This document shows positions 26,428-28,519 of a stretch of DNA of 28,519 bases, piece after piece. Source of the stretch: Silene noctiflora (Eukaryota > Streptophyta > Magnoliopsida > Caryophyllales > Caryophyllaceae); NCBI GenBank assembly GCA_009801015.1, contig VHZZ01000479.1, positions 3,155-31,673 of the forward strand, in the 5' to 3' direction. The notes below the pieces were generated by a model. It saw only the letters and a program-made list of their open reading frames with translations, did not search any database and was not told the origin of the DNA. Made by a program: the position numbers and the translations under genes. Each line of letters begins with the position of its first letter. Within the stretch, counting starts at the first letter, position 1.

Positions 26428-26503
26428 GAGTCATCGAGTCAAGTTCAGTTTAATTAATCGGATTAGAGTCATCGAGTCAAGTTCAGTTTAATTAATCGGA
26501 TTA
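26428..26503. repeat. 38-bp perfect tandem duplication
   Basis: Units 26428-26465 and 26466-26503 are identical (starting GAGTCATCGAGTCAAG, ending AATCGGATTA). Perfect identity suggests a recent duplication. Confidence 0.92.
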
Positions 26504-26623
26504 GGTCAATTTTAGGCTATAAAATTTCAGTTGGTTCAAATCGAGTTATTTCGAATTCGAGTTTACAATTATCAAGTTATTTAGGGATAATGATCATTTG
26601 TTTGCAACAAACATTCAGGCCAA

Positions 26624-26730
26624 GAGAACAAGAGCTAGCTCAAGTGGCCAAACCATGAAGTTGGGGGTTCGATTCTCACCCGCGACATAGTGCGCTTATT
26701 TGAACAAAAAAAAAAAAAAAAAAAAAAAAA
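26624..26730 (+). mobile_element. Recent tRNA-derived SINE with 14-bp TSD and poly-A
   Basis: The 14-bp target duplication AACATTCAGGCCAA is intact at 26610-26623 and 26731-26744. The body carries an A box TAGCTCAAGTGG (26636-26647) and a B box GGTTCGATTC (26666-26675) at RNA polymerase III spacing. It ends in an uninterrupted A tract of about 25 bases. At about 107 bp including the tail it is very short, little more than the tRNA-like head. Perfect target duplications and an intact tail imply recent insertion. Confidence 0.92.
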
Positions 26731-26809
26731 AACATTCAGGCCAAATCAATTGGGTAATTTCGGTTTCGGGTCATGATTAGATCCCGAGTTTGAATTTCGA
26801 GTCCATCCA

Positions 26810-26895
26810 CTTGCCTCCCCACTTGCAAGTGTGTGAGAGGCAAGTATCCGTCTTAAGGTTAAGACGGATACTTGCCGTCTTAAATAAGAATTAGT
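26810..26895. repeat. Nested palindromes related to MITE termini
   Basis: The 17-bp arms 26840-26856 and 26859-26875 are perfect inverted repeats with a 2-nt loop (AAGTATCCGTCTTAA core). Just before them are CACTTGCAAGTG (26820-26831) and the pair CTTGCCTC and GAGGCAAG. The right edge, ACGGATACTTGCCGTC then AATAAGAATT, resembles the right edge of the MULE MITE at 27380-27566. Confidence 0.7.
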
Positions 26896-27046
26896 GCATT
26901 ATAATAGTTTATGGAATAACCAATTATTGGATGATAAGTTGACAAAATTGAGAGAAAAAGATCAAATTACCCGTTAAAGATATTTCAAAATAGAAAGATA
27001 AATAATTGACCGAGAGACAAAAATGAAATAAGTGTTTTTAATTAAC

Positions 27047-27062
27047 CGGCACGGAAGGAGTA
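27047..27062. mobile_element. Right end of a decayed Stowaway-like MITE
   Basis: CCGGCACGGAAGGAG followed by TA matches the right terminus of the other MITEs in the window. A matching left end was not located, so only this edge is called. Confidence 0.4.
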
Positions 27063-27114
27063 TATGGAAAATGGTGAAATTGTAATTGAGATTAAAACTT
27101 AAAAGTAGTCCTGA

Positions 27115-27370
27115 CAAAAACTGACCCGACCCGATAAGGTTAACCTGAAACTCTAAAATGACTCGAAATGTATGACCCGAAAGTGACCCGTTAGACTCGA
27201 CCAAAAGTGACTCGGACCCGAAGTGACCCAAAATGACTAAATTAATGCAAACTCATGACCCAAAATTACAAACGGGCCATCCCAAAATGAATAGACCCAA
27301 AAATGACCCGATTTGAAAGCAACCTGATAAAATATTTTTCCAAAAATAACTTGACTCGACCCGAGTGACT
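27115..27370. repeat. Degenerate GACCCGA-type repeat block 4
   Basis: This is the densest of the four blocks, with CTGACCCGACCCGATAAGG, ATGACCCGAAAGTGACCCG, GACTCGGACCCGAAGTGACC, AAATGACCCGA and CTTGACTCGACCCGAG. The spacing is irregular and mostly 10-20 bases. Minus-strand open frames here are by-products of the repeats. Confidence 0.6.
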
Positions 27371-27379
27371 TATTTACTA

Positions 27380-27566
27380 CAAAGCGTCTCCCTTGTGACG
27401 GGTCGATATTTGTGACGGGTAATGCCACTCACAAAACGAATAAAGCAAAAGGTGGGGGCACCCCTCCACTTGCTTTCCTTTCTCCTCTCATGGGTCTTTT
27501 GTCTCACAATTTGGTACCCGTCTTCTCAAAGTGACGGATACCTTCCGTCACAAATGAGAATTGCCC
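27380..27566. mobile_element. MULE-type MITE with 9-bp TSD
   Basis: The 9-bp direct repeat TATTTACTA flanks the element at 27371-27379 and 27567-27575. The ends are imperfect inverted repeats: TCTCCCTTGTGACGGG inside the left end, and TCTCATTTGTGACGGA on the opposite strand of the right end. A 9-bp duplication is the hallmark of Mutator-like elements. The 187-bp body has no coding capacity. Confidence 0.75.
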
Positions 27567-27575
27567 TATTTACTA

Positions 27576-28519
27576 GGTCTAGTTAAAAGGGAGAATAAGA
27601 CAAGACGGTAAGGTAGATGAGCCGGCATGGTGTCCTAACTCGTAGCTAGATAGCTACCATTGTCTTAAACTCAAAGTTTTAAACTGATGATCTGTCTAGC
27701 TATTATGAGTATATTCCATGTGTTGGCCATGATGCAGAAATCATGAACTTTTCTACCTTAGATTTATTAAATTAAATGGTTTTATAGCATGTTCTTAATA
27801 TGTAGAACCATTTCAATAATAAGTTAAACACTTAAAATTCATTTTATTTCAGTTTAGTTTGACATCGACGTATTTAAATAAGCTTGTAAATATTAACAGA
27901 CTATATTTAGATTTGAAGAGAATGAGTTTCGCATACTATAAAATAACGGAATTACTTTTTCACATACGGATTTTACTCTTTCACATACATTTTTTCATTA
28001 ACTTTCCATATCTTACCCTTTTCAAAATCTAAACAAATTAACTCTTATGTGTACCATTTCTCCTAAATCGAATCTAATTGCTTTAAAAACTTGAAAAATG
28101 GATCATAATTATCTAATTAGTGAAATAATTTAGTCGTTTATCAATCATTAATATATTTTGTTGAAATTTTAAGGATTTATTAATTAGTGAAATTAATATA
28201 TTTAGTTGTTTATCAATTAGGGTTTATAGTTCTACTCGCATTATAAGTAACAATGATAGATTTCAATCCATTTGATTTATGCAATTCTTCAAACCTACGA
28301 GGGACACTAGTGAATTACTGGATTGACTAATGTTACTGGTGAATTCAAACTAAAACACGTTGCCATAAATACAATTTCTTGGCATTGCGTTCAATTCTAA
28401 CCAATTTGTCATGCCCCAGCTGTTGGTAGGGAATACTCCTAGTCAGCACCAAAAATCTATGTTTTCTATTGGCTCCGTTCCAGTACAACATAGCACCATA
28501 AATGTTGTATAATCAATTC
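27576..28519. other. AT-rich gene-free end of window
   Basis: No convincing open frame, RNA gene or complete transposon was seen here. Near-duplicate phrases such as TTAGTGAAAT(A/T)A and GTTTATCAAT occur around 28118-28218, and TTTCACATAC occurs twice at 27958-27988. Confidence 0.45.

Noticed and set aside
26628..26705. Functional tRNA gene
   Set aside because: The A and B boxes are present, but the sequence does not fold into a full cloverleaf by eye, and the flanking target duplication plus A tract show it is a SINE.

Overview
This is a nuclear genomic window from a flowering plant, very probably a eudicot. The genes carry many GT-AG introns, the non-coding DNA is AT-rich and full of short transposons, and the proteins are plant-specific: a nuclear-encoded chloroplast photosystem II subunit, a mini zinc finger, a DUF642 cell-wall protein, a carotenoid cleavage dioxygenase and an NF-YA factor with a miR169-like site. 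I cannot fix the species from the sequence.

Layout from left to right. Positions 1-94 end in a Helitron-like 3' terminus. Positions 534-1493 hold a hAT-type non-autonomous element with an 8-bp target duplication. A cytochrome b5-domain gene of the RLF type runs on the + strand (CDS 2757-5341, five exons). It converges tail to tail on a DUF642 secreted-protein gene on the - strand (CDS 8624-5816, three exons). An intergenic stretch of about 2 kb follows, then the single-exon gene for the photosystem II 5 kDa protein PsbTn (10864-11166, +). A repeat-rich spacer leads to a mini zinc finger gene of the MIF2 type (13282-13554, +). Next is a complete 14-exon CCD1 gene (15254-20909, +), tail to tail with a five-exon NF-YA gene (23242-21490, -). 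The last 5 kb is gene-free and made of MITEs, a fresh SINE, a MULE-type MITE and degenerate GACCCGA-rich sequence.

The six genes form no pathway or operon; each is an independent plant transcription unit. Exon structures were rebuilt by hand from splice sites, reading phase and remembered family sequence. All five spliced or single-exon frames that could be checked stay open from ATG to stop (RLF 223 aa, DUF642 374 aa, PsbTn 100 aa, CCD1 548 aa, NF-YA 302 aa), as does MIF2 (90 aa).

The most interesting signals are two local inverted duplications. In the DUF642 gene, the exon 2/intron 2 junction is copied twice inside intron 2: once as a decoy splice site with an altered base, and once as a 32-nt perfect antisense copy. 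In the PsbTn region, a 19-nt piece of the 5' leader reappears about 290 bp past the stop codon, inside an 18-bp perfect inverted repeat. Either could affect RNA processing or make small RNA; this is inference. Further signals are the miR169-like site in the NF-YA 3' region, a 15-nt microexon in CCD1, and several TE insertions with intact target duplications.
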